18,703 nt of DNA from an uncultured Eubacteriales bacterium (GCA_902782895.1 CACZPA010000101.1:1-18703); one strand, 5' to 3'; shown: positions 1 to 8,501, counted from the first letter of the stretch. The notes: generated from the letters alone by a model not told the origin. Translations and numbers: made by a program.

Positions 1-2
1 TC

Positions 3-1565
3 TGCCAGCTTGGCAACCTGTCGCAGGAGACAGAAGAATCCCTTTGGGAGAAGCTTGCAGGTCAGATGAAGTCCGGCAGTCCGGAGGATTATCAGAAGCT
101 CGCGCGGCAGGAATGGGAGAGTTTTGCGGACCGCGGAGCGCAGTTTACCTGCAACAGCGAGATTTACGACCAGACCTGGCGATACCGGAATTATATTCTG
201 AAAAGCTGCTTGGCTGATCCGCGGTTCGGTAATCTCAGGCATCCGGTCATGTATGAAGGCCGTTCGCACAAGATGGGCGACGCGCCGCTTACGAGCCAGG
301 GCTGGGAGTTTTCCAAGCTGATTCCTCTCTCGACGCCGCTGCATGTGATGGATCTGCGGTGGAAAGATCCAGCGCTTGCAAAAGAGATCCTGCGGACCTT
401 CTACGAATCGGCGGGCGAGGACGGAATTCCGGTCTGTATGACGACCGCGGAGAAGACCATTTCCTACGCGAATTTTGGCGTATGGGCGACCTGGCAGCTG
501 TATCTGACAGACGGGGACAAGGGTTTCCTCCGGGAGATGCTGCCCTTCATGAAAGCCTTTGTGGAAGGCCATCGGAAGGAGTATGGCGACGCGGACGATG
601 AGCTGCAGATCGAGTATACGCATGCCCGGACCGGCAAGGAATACCAGCCGAGCTACTGGGCTTTCGCGCCGTATCCGCAGAATCCGAAGGATAAAGCGAC
701 CTATACGCCGCTGAAGAGGGTAGACCGCAGCGTCTATCACTACCTGAACGTGAAAGGCCTCGCGGCCGCGTGCCGTGTGCTCGGAGACGAGGATGCCGGA
801 CGCTACAAGCTGCTTGCGGAGCAGATTGCGGCGGATGTGAAGAATAAAATGTACGATCCGGAAACGGCTTTCTACTACGATCTGCACTATCAGACCGATA
901 AGAAAGCGATGGTACGGAATATCGTCGGAATCTATCCCTGGTGGGCGGAGATCGGCGAGGAGGACGGGATCGAAATCCTGCTGGATCCGGAGGAATTCGC
1001 GACGGGCAGCGGTTATCCGTCCGTTTCGAAAAAGTGTGAAGTCTACGCTCCGGACGGCGGTTGGCGCGGATTGTTCTTCAAGGGACGGAACGGATGCGTC
1101 TGGAACGGACCTTCGTGGCCGTATACGACCGGTATCGCACTGGCAGCACTCGGCAACGAAAGCCTGCGCAAGGGCCACTGCTATGACGCTGAGTTCGCGA
1201 AAGTTTTGCGGCAGTACGCGGCAGAGCATTTCCGGGACGGAGATCCTGACAGGCCCTATCTGGTGGAGCATTATAATCCGGAAAACGGCGAGCCGCTCAG
1301 CGATGAGCCGGATTATAACCATTCCTTCTGGATGGATCTGATCGTAACGTATGTGGCCGGCGTGCGTCTGGAAGAGGACAGAATCCGCATCGCGCCGCTG
1401 TGGTTGGGATTCCGGCGTTTTGAACTGACAAATATAAAGATTCGCGGCCACGTTTATGATGTGCGGTGGTCTGAGAAGGACGGATTCCGTGTGACGCAGG
1501 ATAGAAGCGTCATACATGCTTCGGACGAGCTCGACGAATTTGAGATAATGGACGGGAAAGGGTGA
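3..1565 (+). CDS. MGH1-type / GH63-GH37-like glycoside hydrolase, 5'-truncated by the window edge
   Basis: The frame is open from the first complete codon at position 3. The first ATG, at 66, lies inside an already open frame, so the true start is probably upstream and about 520 codons are visible. The protein resembles the (alpha/alpha)6-barrel glycosidases related to trehalase, GH63 and mannosylglycerate/glucosylglycerate hydrolases. Seen directly: DQTWRYRNYI near the visible N-terminus, the barrel signature NGPSWPYTT encoded around 1104-1130, and a C-terminal part with HYNPENGEP, DYNHSFWMDL and a final beta-rich segment (RIAPLWLGF then RGHVYDVRW). These fit an inverting glycosidase acting on small oligosaccharides or glycosylated solutes. 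Substrate cannot be told from the sequence. I see no signal peptide, but the N-terminus is missing. The stop overlaps the possible GTG start of the next gene, which suggests co-transcription. Confidence 0.7.
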   Translation, partial: CQLGNLSQETEESLWEKLAGQMKSGSPEDYQKLARQEWESFADRGAQFTCNSEIYDQTWRYRNYILKSCLADPRFGNLRHPVMYEGRSHKMGDAPLTSQGWEFSKLIPLSTPLHVMDLRWKDPALAKEILRTFYESAGEDGIPVCMTTAEKTISYANFGVWATWQLYLTDGDKGFLREMLPFMKAFVEGHRKEYGDADDELQIEYTHARTGKEYQPSYWAFAPYPQNPKDKATYTPLKRVDRSVYHYLNVKGLAAACRVLGDEDAGRYKLLAEQIAADVKNKMYDPETAFYYDLHYQTDKKAMVRNIVGIYPWWAEIGEEDGIEILLDPEEFATGSGYPSVSKKCEVYAPDGGWRGLFFKGRNGCVWNGPSWPYTTGIALAALGNESLRKGHCYDAEFAKVLRQYAAEHFRDGDPDRPYLVEHYNPENGEPLSDEPDYNHSFWMDLIVTYVAGVRLEEDRIRIAPLWLGFRRFELTNIKIRGHVYDVRWSEKDGFRVTQDRSVIHASDELDEFEIMDGKG

Positions 1566-1570
1566 AAGAT

Positions 1571-2344
1571 ATGAGTACAGAGAGAAAACCTTTGATCGGG
1601 ATGACGATATCCAGACTGGATGACCGGCCGGCCTATTTTATGCGGGAGAATTACGCGGACAGCGTACTGCAGGGCGGTGGAATTCCGGTCCTGCTGCCGT
1701 ACCGCCTGACAGACGGGGATATCGCGGAGATCGTCGCGGCAATGGACGGGATCCTTTTTACCGGCGGAAACGATATCGAGACGGTCCGATTCGGCGAGCA
1801 GACGCTTGTCGGATGCGGCGAGTCGGATGCGGATCGGGACGAGATGGAGATCCGTCTGTGCCGCGCCGCTGTACAGGTTGGCAAGCCGATTTTCGGGATC
1901 TGCAGGGGTATTCAGCTGATGAACGTTGCGCTCGGCGGGACATTGTGGCAGGATCTGCCCTCGCAGTTCCGCGCGCGGAGCGACGCGCCAAAGCTGACGC
2001 ATCAGCAGCCCTCCGCGGGGAGAACGGTTTCCCATATGGTGCAGATCAAAGAGGGATCGCTTCTCGACAAAACGCTGAAAGCGGGCGGGGAGACGCGTTC
2101 CCGGATCTGGGTCAATACCTTCCATCATCAGGCCGTGCGGACGCTTGCGCCGGGCTGTGAAGCCGTCGCCTACAGCCAGGACGGTGTGATCGAGGCGATC
2201 GAGATGCCTTCCTACAGGAACTTCTTCCTGGGCGTGCAGTGGCATCCGGAGTATCTTACACCAGAAAGCGCGGCCGAGGACTGGAACCGGGCCGCGAGAA
2301 GCCTGTTCAAAGGATTTGCGGAGGCGGCAGCTCATGGCATTTGA
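1571..2344 (+). CDS. Peptidase C26 family protein (gamma-glutamyl-GABA hydrolase-like, class I amidotransferase fold)
   Basis: About 257 residues covering a complete class I glutamine amidotransferase-like domain of the PuuD / peptidase C26 type. Such enzymes cleave gamma-glutamyl amide bonds, for example in gamma-glutamyl-GABA. Seen directly: the TGGNDIE motif near residue 65-70, the nucleophile elbow GICRG with Cys111, and GVQWHPEY with His225 and Glu227, so the catalytic triad is intact. FHHQAV before the triad His is also typical. I chose ATG 1571 because GGG at 1559-1562 sits 8 nt upstream. An in-frame GTG at 1562 overlapping the previous stop would add three residues and has a weaker ribosome site. 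No substrate-specific partner (glutamyl ligase, GABA transaminase) is present, so the natural substrate is unknown and a puuD symbol is not justified. The 3' end overlaps rqcH by 11 nt. Confidence 0.8.
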   Translation: MSTERKPLIGMTISRLDDRPAYFMRENYADSVLQGGGIPVLLPYRLTDGDIAEIVAAMDGILFTGGNDIETVRFGEQTLVGCGESDADRDEMEIRLCRAAVQVGKPIFGICRGIQLMNVALGGTLWQDLPSQFRARSDAPKLTHQQPSAGRTVSHMVQIKEGSLLDKTLKAGGETRSRIWVNTFHHQAVRTLAPGCEAVAYSQDGVIEAIEMPSYRNFFLGVQWHPEYLTPESAAEDWNRAARSLFKGFAEAAAHGI

Positions 2345-4079
2345 CGGTACGACGACATATAAGGTAGTAGAGGAGCTGCAGGAGCGGACCGCCGGCGGCA
2401 AAATCGACCGGATCTATCAGACGGAGCAGGACGAGGTTGTGCTGCAGATCCGCAGAGGACGCGACGTGAGCAGACTGCTGCTGTCCGCGCATATGGACAG
2501 CGCACGCTTCTATCTGACGGAGCAGAAGCCGGAGACGCCGCTGGAGCCGCCGATGTTCTGCATGCTGTTCCGCAAGCATTTCAATTCGGGACGGATTCTG
2601 GAGTACAAACAGATCGGATTCGACCGGATTCTGGAGATTCACGTGCAGGGATACAGCGAGTTGGGCGATCCCTGCGAGAAGCGCATCATTCTGGAGATCA
2701 TGGGCCGGCACAGTAACCTGATCCTGGTGGATGAAAACGGCAAAATCATCGATTGTGTCCATCACGTCGGACAGTCCATGAGCTCCTTCCGTACCGTCCT
2801 TCCGGGACTGCAGTATGAAGAGCCGTCCCACAACCATCGCCTGGATCCGCGGGAGACTGTGGAAGCCGAGGCTTTCACGGCGGCATGGGAAGGGCGCAGC
2901 GGGTCGATCCGTAAGAATCTGTTCCAGATCTGGAACGGAATCAGCCCGTTCACCACAGCGGAGATCTGTTTCCGCGCGGATGTCGATGAGAACAAGAGCT
3001 ACGCGGATCTGGATGAAGCGGAGAAAGACCGCCTGTTTACGGCTTTTTATGCGTATTTCCATGAGACGCTGCGGCTGCGTCCGGATCCCCGGATTTTCTA
3101 TGACGGAGATCAGGCCAAGGAATACTGCATGGTCGAGAGCCGGATGATGGGAGGCGCGGAGTACCGGAGCTTTGCGGGTCCCAGTGAGCTGCTGGACGCC
3201 TATTATATCCGGCAGGACAACAAAAACCGTCTGCGCCAGAAGGCACAGGATCTGCGGCATCTGGTCACGGGCAATCTGGACCGCGCCGAGCGGAAAGAAG
3301 AGCTGCAGACCCGTCAGATGGCGGAGACAAAAGAGCGGGAGCCCTACCGCAGGGCGGGCGATCTGATTCTCGCGAATATCTACCGGATCCAGCAGGGCGA
3401 CACGAAGCTTGCGGCGGAGGATTTCTATGAAGATCCGCCGGTAACGGTGGAAATCGATCTGGATCCGAATCTGACACCTTCGCAGAACGCGCAGCGCAAC
3501 TATAAGAAGTATGACAAGCTGAAGCGCACGGAGGAAGCACTGACCACACAGCTCGCGGAGACGCGGGAGGAGGTCGCCTATCTGCGGAGCATCCTGAGCG
3601 CGATGGAGCTCGCGGACTGTGAGAAGGACATCGAGGACATACGTTCGGAACTGGCGCAGACCGGATACCTGCGGCACAGCACGGGCCGCGGCAAGAAGAA
3701 AAATCTCCAGGCCAGCCATCCGCTGTCCTTTGAGACGAGCGAGCATCTGCGGGTGCTGGTCGGCAAGAACAATATGCAGAACGATCTGCTGACATTCAAG
3801 ATGGCTTCTCCGTACGATATATGGCTGCATGTCAGAAATGTGCCGGGATCACATGTGATTCTTTTCTGCGGGGACCGCAAGCTTGGCCTGGATTATACCG
3901 ACAAAAGCATTCAGGAGGCTGCGCAGATCGCGGCGGCGCATTCGAGCGTGTCTTCCGACAGCAAGGTCGCGGTGGATTATACTCAGCGGCGATATGTGAA
4001 GAAACCTTCCGGCGCGAAGCCCGGTTTTGTGATCTATACACATCAGAAAACACTTGTCGTTGAACCCTTGCATTTTTGA
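2334..4079 (+). CDS. rqcH: Rqc2-homologue RqcH, ribosome quality control (NFACT) protein
   Basis: 581 residues, usual size for the RqcH/YloA/FbpA family. In Bacillus subtilis RqcH binds 50S subunits blocked by peptidyl-tRNA, recruits tRNA-Ala and directs C-terminal alanine tailing for degradation. Seen directly: N-terminal NFACT-N fold starting MAFDG, with the functionally required Asp97-Arg98 pair at exactly those positions (GFDRI). A charged, probably coiled-coil middle spans about 298-430. The C-terminal NFACT-R domain (about 465-575) has DIWLHVRNVPGSHV and KKPSGAKPGFV. The start is ATG 2334, with GGAGG at 2320-2324 nine nt upstream. An in-frame TTG at 2316 would add six residues but lacks support. 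The start lies inside the preceding C26 gene, so translation is likely coupled to it. Older annotation calls this family fibronectin-binding protein; the Asp-Arg motif favours RqcH. Confidence 0.93.
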   Translation: MAFDGTTTYKVVEELQERTAGGKIDRIYQTEQDEVVLQIRRGRDVSRLLLSAHMDSARFYLTEQKPETPLEPPMFCMLFRKHFNSGRILEYKQIGFDRILEIHVQGYSELGDPCEKRIILEIMGRHSNLILVDENGKIIDCVHHVGQSMSSFRTVLPGLQYEEPSHNHRLDPRETVEAEAFTAAWEGRSGSIRKNLFQIWNGISPFTTAEICFRADVDENKSYADLDEAEKDRLFTAFYAYFHETLRLRPDPRIFYDGDQAKEYCMVESRMMGGAEYRSFAGPSELLDAYYIRQDNKNRLRQKAQDLRHLVTGNLDRAERKEELQTRQMAETKEREPYRRAGDLILANIYRIQQGDTKLAAEDFYEDPPVTVEIDLDPNLTPSQNAQRNYKKYDKLKRTEEALTTQLAETREEVAYLRSILSAMELADCEKDIEDIRSELAQTGYLRHSTGRGKKKNLQASHPLSFETSEHLRVLVGKNNMQNDLLTFKMASPYDIWLHVRNVPGSHVILFCGDRKLGLDYTDKSIQEAAQIAAAHSSVSSDSKVAVDYTQRRYVKKPSGAKPGFVIYTHQKTLVVEPLHF

Positions 4080-4096
4080 CAGCTTAACAGTATAAT
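4068..4096 (+). promoter_or_regulatory. Candidate sigma-A promoter for the yicC-thiN operon
   Basis: A perfect -10 hexamer TATAAT at 4091-4096 is preceded by TTGCAT at 4068-4073, with a 17-nt spacer. The -35 box lies in the last codons of rqcH. The region downstream to the yicC start is A/T-rich and then holds a short GC-rich segment. A TTGACA at 4076-4081 is a perfect -35 hexamer, but only 9 nt separate it from this -10, so it cannot pair with it. Transcription from here would start near 4103. No strong terminator separates rqcH from this site, so readthrough from upstream remains possible. Confidence 0.6.
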
Positions 4097-4160
4097 AATT
4101 ATGTGTGTACCTATGCGCTTCGCAGGGTGCGCAGAGTATGAACAGTAAGGAGTATTACCC

Positions 4161-5042
4161 ATGATTCGCAGTATGACCGGCTTTGGACGGGGCGTCGCCG
4201 AGCGAGATTCGTCCCGGATGACGGTGGAGCTTAAATCCGTCAACAGCCGTTATCTGGAAACAAATGTGAGAATGCCCCGGGTCATTCTGACACTGGAAAA
4301 TGACGTCAAGAACCGGATCGCGCAGTCCGTTTCGCGCGGCAAGATGGACGTTTTCATCAATTACGAGCCGGGAGAGGGACAGAAGACCGTTACCGTCAGC
4401 GAAGATCTCGGGGCCTATGTCGCGGCTCTTCGGGAAGCGGGGGAGCGTTATGGGCTGGAGGATGACCTTAAGATCAGCCATATTTTAAGAATCCCCGATA
4501 TGCTGCAGACACAGCAGAAGGATACGGATCCCAAGGATGTATGGCCGCTTCTGGAGGAGGCTCTCGCCGCGGCGCTGGAGCAGCTGAACAGCATGCGCGA
4601 GCGGGAAGGCAGCCGGATCTGTGAGGATCTGCTCGGTAAGGCCTCAGAGATCGAGAGGATCGTGCTGGCGTTGCAGGCTTCCGCACCGGAGATCGAAGAC
4701 GCGTACCGCGAGAAGCTGACAAAACGGATTCAGGAGATTCTTTCCCGCAACGGAGGAGTCCCGGTGGATAAAGGACTTCTGGAGAATGAGATCGCTTTCT
4801 ATGCGGATCACAGCTGTATCGACGAGGAGCTTGTGAGGCTGACCAGCCATATCGCACAGCTGCGGCAGCTGCTCGGCGGGGAGGAGCCTGTGGGACGTCA
4901 GCTCGATTTCCTGCTGCAGGAGTTCAACCGGGAGGCCAATACGATCGCTTCAAAGGCCGGCAGTCTTTCTGTAACGCAGGAAGCGCTGAACCTGAAGAAA
5001 GAGATCGAGAAGGTCAGAGAACAGATCCAGAATCTGGAATAA
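4161..5042 (+). CDS. yicC: YicC/YloC family endoribonuclease
   Basis: 293 residues, full family length. YicC of Escherichia coli and YloC of Bacillus are described as endoribonucleases that can act on RNA; the physiological targets in this organism are unknown. Seen directly: the family N-terminus MIRSMTGFGRG and VELKSVNSRYLE (YicC_N, about residues 1-155), and the C-terminal DUF1732 signature at 245-267 with QLDFLLQEFNREANT and ASKAG. The end is a helical, charged tail. The start ATG has AAGGAG at 4147-4152 eight nt upstream. It is the first gene of the long operon and is followed closely by remA and gmk, the same neighbours as in Bacillus subtilis (yloC-remA-gmk). Confidence 0.93.
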   Translation: MIRSMTGFGRGVAERDSSRMTVELKSVNSRYLETNVRMPRVILTLENDVKNRIAQSVSRGKMDVFINYEPGEGQKTVTVSEDLGAYVAALREAGERYGLEDDLKISHILRIPDMLQTQQKDTDPKDVWPLLEEALAAALEQLNSMREREGSRICEDLLGKASEIERIVLALQASAPEIEDAYREKLTKRIQEILSRNGGVPVDKGLLENEIAFYADHSCIDEELVRLTSHIAQLRQLLGGEEPVGRQLDFLLQEFNREANTIASKAGSLSVTQEALNLKKEIEKVREQIQNLE

Positions 5043-5060
5043 CAGGATCGGGTGAATCGG

Positions 5061-5318
5061 ATGGACTTGATTAATGTCGGTTACGGTAGTGTGGTCAATG
5101 CCGATAAGGTGCTTGCGGTGCTGAATCCGGATTCGGCGCCGATCAAACGGGCTATACAGGAGGCGCGGGACGCCGGCAGACTGATCGACGCGTCCTATGG
5201 ACGCAAGACGCGCTCCGTGCTGGTCCTGGAATCCGGACATCTGCTTCTGTCGGGCATTCAGTCGGAAACAATCGCGGCACGAGCTGCCGCTAACAGTCAG
5301 GAGGAGGCGGGCAAATGA
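5061..5318 (+). CDS. remA: RemA-type DNA-binding regulator (DUF370)
   Basis: 85 residues from ATG 5061. RemA of Bacillus subtilis is a ring-forming DNA-binding protein that activates biofilm matrix operons and osmoprotection genes; in Clostridia its targets are mostly unknown. Seen directly: LINVGYG, the SAPIKR segment and IDASYGRKTRSV, all family hallmarks. Aligning by memory to Bacillus RemA, Pro29 and Arg50 are kept (Pro27 and Arg48 here), whereas Arg18 and Arg51 are Lys16 and Lys49. An in-frame GTG at 5052 would add Met-Asn-Arg; I prefer ATG 5061 because MDLINVGYG matches the family start better, and GGGTG lies at 5050-5054. The stop overlaps the gmk start (ATGA), so translation is probably coupled. 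Confidence 0.92.
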   Translation: MDLINVGYGSVVNADKVLAVLNPDSAPIKRAIQEARDAGRLIDASYGRKTRSVLVLESGHLLLSGIQSETIAARAAANSQEEAGK

Positions 5319-5938
5319 GCCGTCATGGACTTTTGGTTATCATCTCGGGCTTCAGCGGCGCCGGGAAGGGTACGATCGTTAAGAATCTTATGGGGACGGG
5401 CAAATACCGGCTTTCGATCTCCGCGACGACAAGAGCGCCGCGCGAAGGCGAGAAGGACGGCCGGGAGTATTTCTTCATCAACCGGCAGGAATTTGAGCAG
5501 GGGATCATGGAGAACCGTTTCCTGGAATGGGCTGAATTCTCGGGGAATTTCTACGGCACGCCAAGAGAGTACGTTATGGAACAGATCAAGGAAGGCCATG
5601 ACGTGATCCTGGAGATCGAGCCGCAGGGAGCACTGCAGGTAAAACGCAAGTTCCCGGAGGCCGGGCTGATTTTCCTGACGGCGCCGTCCATGACGATCCT
5701 GCGGGACCGTCTGACCGGACGCGGGACTGAGACCGCGGAGCAGATCGCGCGGAGGCTTTCCCAGGCCAGACGCGAGATCGAGAAGATGCACGAATATGAC
5801 TACATCGTCGTGAATGACGATGTCAATACGTGCACGGACACTGTGGAGAAGATTATCGAAGTTATGCACGAGAGGGCCTGCCAGAAGCAGGAACTGATCG
5901 ACAGTTTCCGCGAAGAAGCGGAACTTCTGGAATTATAA
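5315..5938 (+). CDS. gmk: Guanylate kinase
   Basis: 207 residues, the usual size. It phosphorylates GMP to GDP with ATP in the cytoplasm, feeding GTP, dGTP and (p)ppGpp pools. Seen directly: P-loop GFSGAGKGT at residues 12-20, the GMP-binding segment SATTRAPREGEKDGREYFF, LEWAEFSGNFYGTP, and DVILEIEPQGALQVK in place of the usual D-I-D-x-Q-G, so the common Asp is Glu here. The lid region GRGTETAEQIARRL follows. ATG 5315 overlaps the remA stop by 4 nt and has GGAGG at 5303-5307. Its position between remA and rpoZ is standard in Firmicutes. Confidence 0.95.
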   Translation: MSRHGLLVIISGFSGAGKGTIVKNLMGTGKYRLSISATTRAPREGEKDGREYFFINRQEFEQGIMENRFLEWAEFSGNFYGTPREYVMEQIKEGHDVILEIEPQGALQVKRKFPEAGLIFLTAPSMTILRDRLTGRGTETAEQIARRLSQARREIEKMHEYDYIVVNDDVNTCTDTVEKIIEVMHERACQKQELIDSFREEAELLEL

Positions 5939-5959
5939 ATAGAAAACTGGAGGTACATT

Positions 5960-6277
5960 ATGCTGCATCCGTCTTATGGAGAACTGATTGAGACCGTCAA
6001 CAAAGTTAACGAGGAGAAGGGGATCGCACCGATCAATTCCCGTTACAGCATCGTTATGGCCGCGGCGCGCAGAGCGCGTGAGATCGTGAACGGCGACCAG
6101 ATGATGGTGCCTAAGACCGACGAGGACCGCAATGTGCTGTCCGAAGCTGTCGAAGAGATGGCCAAGGGCAAGATCGCGATCAGAATGACTGAGGACACCG
6201 TGGTAGCAGAGAAGGATCTGCATTACGAAGATATGGCCGTGGTTGATTTCAGCCGCGACATGGAGGAAGACGAATAA
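5960..6277 (+). CDS. rpoZ: DNA-directed RNA polymerase subunit omega
   Basis: 105 residues. Omega is the small RNA polymerase subunit that helps the beta' subunit fold and assemble. Seen directly: the core motif INSRYSIVMAAARRAREI at about residues 25-42, which matches the N-[KR]-Y-x-x-V-x-x-A-x-x-RAR-x-I signature, followed by a helix (VLSEAVEEMAKGKI) and an acidic tail ending MEEDE. A clear GGAGG lies about 7 nt before the ATG. The neighbours gmk upstream and priA directly downstream support the call. In Bacillus coaBC lies between rpoZ and priA, but here priA starts on the very next base. Confidence 0.93.
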   Translation: MLHPSYGELIETVNKVNEEKGIAPINSRYSIVMAAARRAREIVNGDQMMVPKTDEDRNVLSEAVEEMAKGKIAIRMTEDTVVAEKDLHYEDMAVVDFSRDMEEDE

Positions 6278-8485
6278 GTGGCATTTGCCCAGATCATCGT
6301 TAAACTGGCGGCACACCAGACGGATTCGGTTTACACCTACCGTATACCGGATGGGATGAGAGTCCCGGTCGGCAGCATGGTCCGTGTTCCGTTCGGAAAA
6401 GGCAACAGGATGCTGGACGGCTTTGTGCTTGGCATTACGCAGACCGTGGACGGCTCTATCGGCCGGATCAAGGATATCGAGGAAGTGTCGGGACGGGAGC
6501 CTGTTTTTACCGGCCGTGAGCTGGTAATGGCACAGTGGATGAGCCGGCGCTATGACGCGCCGCTTTCGTCATGTCTTGCGCTTTTTGTTCCGCGGGATCC
6601 GGATAAGACGGTGCAGATCCGCGTCTGCGCGAGACAGCTGCGCGAGCCTGTGCCGAAGGACCGGATCGGCACTGTGCAGAAAAGCTTCCTCAATGTGCTG
6701 GCCGAGCATCCGGACTGGAGCCTTTCCTTATTGATGAAAGCATCGGGAGCGGCGCGTTCATCGGTCCGTTCTCTGGAGAATAAAGGCATCATCGAATGCT
6801 TTGAAGAGTCGGATCAGACGCCGGCTCCTCTTGTTATACAGAGAGTCACGGACCCGGGCAAGGAGCTGAACGCCGAGCAGAAACAGGCGGCGGACCGTAT
6901 CATCCGGGCGTTCCACGAGGGACGCAGCAGCAAATTCCTGCTGTACGGCATTACGGGCAGCGGCAAGACCGAGGTCTATATGAACTGCATGGAGCAGGTG
7001 CTCACAGCCGGAAAAGGCGCGTATCTGCTTGTTCCGGAAATCAGCCTGACACCGCAGCTTGTGGAGCGGCTTGCCAGACGCTTCGGAGACCAGATCGCCG
7101 TGCTGCACAGCCGTCTCAACGATACGGAGCGTTCACGGGAATGGGAGAGGATCCGGAGAGGAGCGGCTAAGGTCGTGGTTGGACCGCGGTCGGCCCTTTT
7201 CGCGCCGATGCCGGATCCGGGGCTGATCATCCTCGATGAGGAGCATGAATCCAGCTATAAGTCCGAGATCACGCCGCGCTACCACGCAAGAGAAGTAGCG
7301 GAAGAAATGGCCGCGAGAGGAGGTTTCCCATTGGTCCTGGGATCGGCGACGCCGTCCTGTGAGAGTTATTATCAGGCGCTGGAGGGACAGGCGGAGCTGC
7401 TGCGGCTCTCCCGCCGCGCGGTTCAGGACGCGGTCCTGCCGGCAATCCGGCTGATCGATATGCGCAAAGAGATCGCCTCCGGCAATATGACAGGTTTCTC
7501 CGGCGAGCTGATCGCCGCCGTCAAGGACCGTCTCGCCAAAAACGAACAGAGTATTCTGTTCCTGAACCGCAGAGGGTATTCGTCCTTTGTGAGCTGCCGC
7601 AAGTGCGGGTTTGTCCTGCGCTGCCCGGCGTGTTTCCTGCCTTATACCTACCATAAGGAACAGAACCTGCTGATCTGCCATCACTGCGGACGGGCCGTGC
7701 AGCCTGTGGACACCTGTCCGAGCTGCGGCTCCCGTTATCTGCGGATGTCCGGCATGGGGACAGAGCGGATCGTGGAGGATCTTGCCGGGCTTTTTCCGGA
7801 AGCGAGGATCATGCGTATGGATGCCTCCACGACTTCCGGCAAAAACGGCTTTCAGGAGGCGTACGAGCAGATCCGGGATCATCAGGCGGACATCATCGTC
7901 GGGACACAGATGATCGCGAAGGGCATGGATATGCCGCTGGTTACGCTTGTCGGCGTAATTTCGGCGGACATGAGCCTGTATTACCCGGATTTCCACAGTA
8001 CGGAGAGGACTTTCCAGCTGCTGACGCAGGTAGCGGGACGCGCGGGACGGGGAGACCGGCCGGGCGAGGTCCTGATCCAGACTTATGAACCGAATCATTA
8101 CGTTCTGCAGAGCGTTGCGGCGCACGACGACGCGGAGTTCTACCGACAGGAGCTTGCCTCCCGCGAGACGCTCGTCTGCCCGCCGTTTGCGCATTTTCTG
8201 CAGATCCTGCTGACCGGGCGGGAGGAAGATAAAGTCAGGCAGGCAGCCGGTGAGCTTGCCGGGATCCTGCAGCGGGAAAGCTCCGGGACGGACGCGGTCG
8301 CGGTCCTTGGCCCGGCACCCGCAGAGCTTGGACGGATCGATAATGTCTTCCGCTGGAAGCTGTTGCTGCGGCACCCGGAGGAAGAGCCGCTGATCCGCCT
8401 CGGAGGGCGATGTCTGGAGATGTTCCGGGAGAGATACCGGGATATTACAGCCGCGGCGGATCTGAATCCGGTCAATATGTATTGA
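6278..8485 (+). CDS. priA: Primosomal protein N', replication restart helicase PriA
   Basis: 735 residues, close to the 732 of Escherichia coli PriA. PriA recognises stalled forks and D-loops, unwinds the lagging arm 3'-to-5' and loads the replicative helicase. Seen directly: an N-terminal DNA-binding domain (about 1-105), winged helix region, Walker A GITGSGKT at 224-231, DEEH at 320-323, and GSATPS at 355-360. Eight zinc-binding cysteines at 440, 443, 449, 452, 467, 470, 480 and 483 are all present. Helicase motif V is GTQMIAKG and motif VI is QVAGRAGRG at 584-592. The start is GTG 6278, immediately after the rpoZ stop, with GGAGG at 6262-6266. No upstream in-frame alternative fits, because rpoZ ends there. 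Confidence 0.95.
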   Translation: MAFAQIIVKLAAHQTDSVYTYRIPDGMRVPVGSMVRVPFGKGNRMLDGFVLGITQTVDGSIGRIKDIEEVSGREPVFTGRELVMAQWMSRRYDAPLSSCLALFVPRDPDKTVQIRVCARQLREPVPKDRIGTVQKSFLNVLAEHPDWSLSLLMKASGAARSSVRSLENKGIIECFEESDQTPAPLVIQRVTDPGKELNAEQKQAADRIIRAFHEGRSSKFLLYGITGSGKTEVYMNCMEQVLTAGKGAYLLVPEISLTPQLVERLARRFGDQIAVLHSRLNDTERSREWERIRRGAAKVVVGPRSALFAPMPDPGLIILDEEHESSYKSEITPRYHAREVAEEMAARGGFPLVLGSATPSCESYYQALEGQAELLRLSRRAVQDAVLPAIRLIDMRKEIASGNMTGFSGELIAAVKDRLAKNEQSILFLNRRGYSSFVSCRKCGFVLRCPACFLPYTYHKEQNLLICHHCGRAVQPVDTCPSCGSRYLRMSGMGTERIVEDLAGLFPEARIMRMDASTTSGKNGFQEAYEQIRDHQADIIVGTQMIAKGMDMPLVTLVGVISADMSLYYPDFHSTERTFQLLTQVAGRAGRGDRPGEVLIQTYEPNHYVLQSVAAHDDAEFYRQELASRETLVCPPFAHFLQILLTGREEDKVRQAAGELAGILQRESSGTDAVAVLGPAPAELGRIDNVFRWKLLLRHPEEEPLIRLGGRCLEMFRERYRDITAAADLNPVNMY

Positions 8486-8501
8486 GAAGAGAGGGACAGT
8501 T

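Noticed and set aside
2316..2333. TTG start that would extend RqcH by six residues
   Set aside because: The ATG at 2334 has GGAGG nine nt upstream and gives the family start MAFDG, with Asp97-Arg98 at the known positions.
2307..3830. Open frame of 507 codons on the - strand opposite rqcH
   Set aside because: Antisense to a well-conserved gene; the composition follows from GC-rich codon use on the other strand, with no domain signature.
4076..4096. Perfect TTGACA (4076-4081) near TATAAT (4091-4096)
   Set aside because: The spacer is only 9 nt, far from the required 16-18; TTGCAT at 4068 gives 17 nt instead.
4114..4133. Short inverted repeat (TGCGC / GCGCA) in the yicC leader
   Set aside because: Only five pairs with a ten-base loop, and no T-tract or known riboswitch pattern; too weak to call a regulatory element.
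7918..7938. PriA motif V reads KGMDMP where Escherichia coli has KGHHFP
   Set aside because: Gram-positive PriA proteins vary at this site, and every other helicase motif is intact, so I see no sign of lost function.
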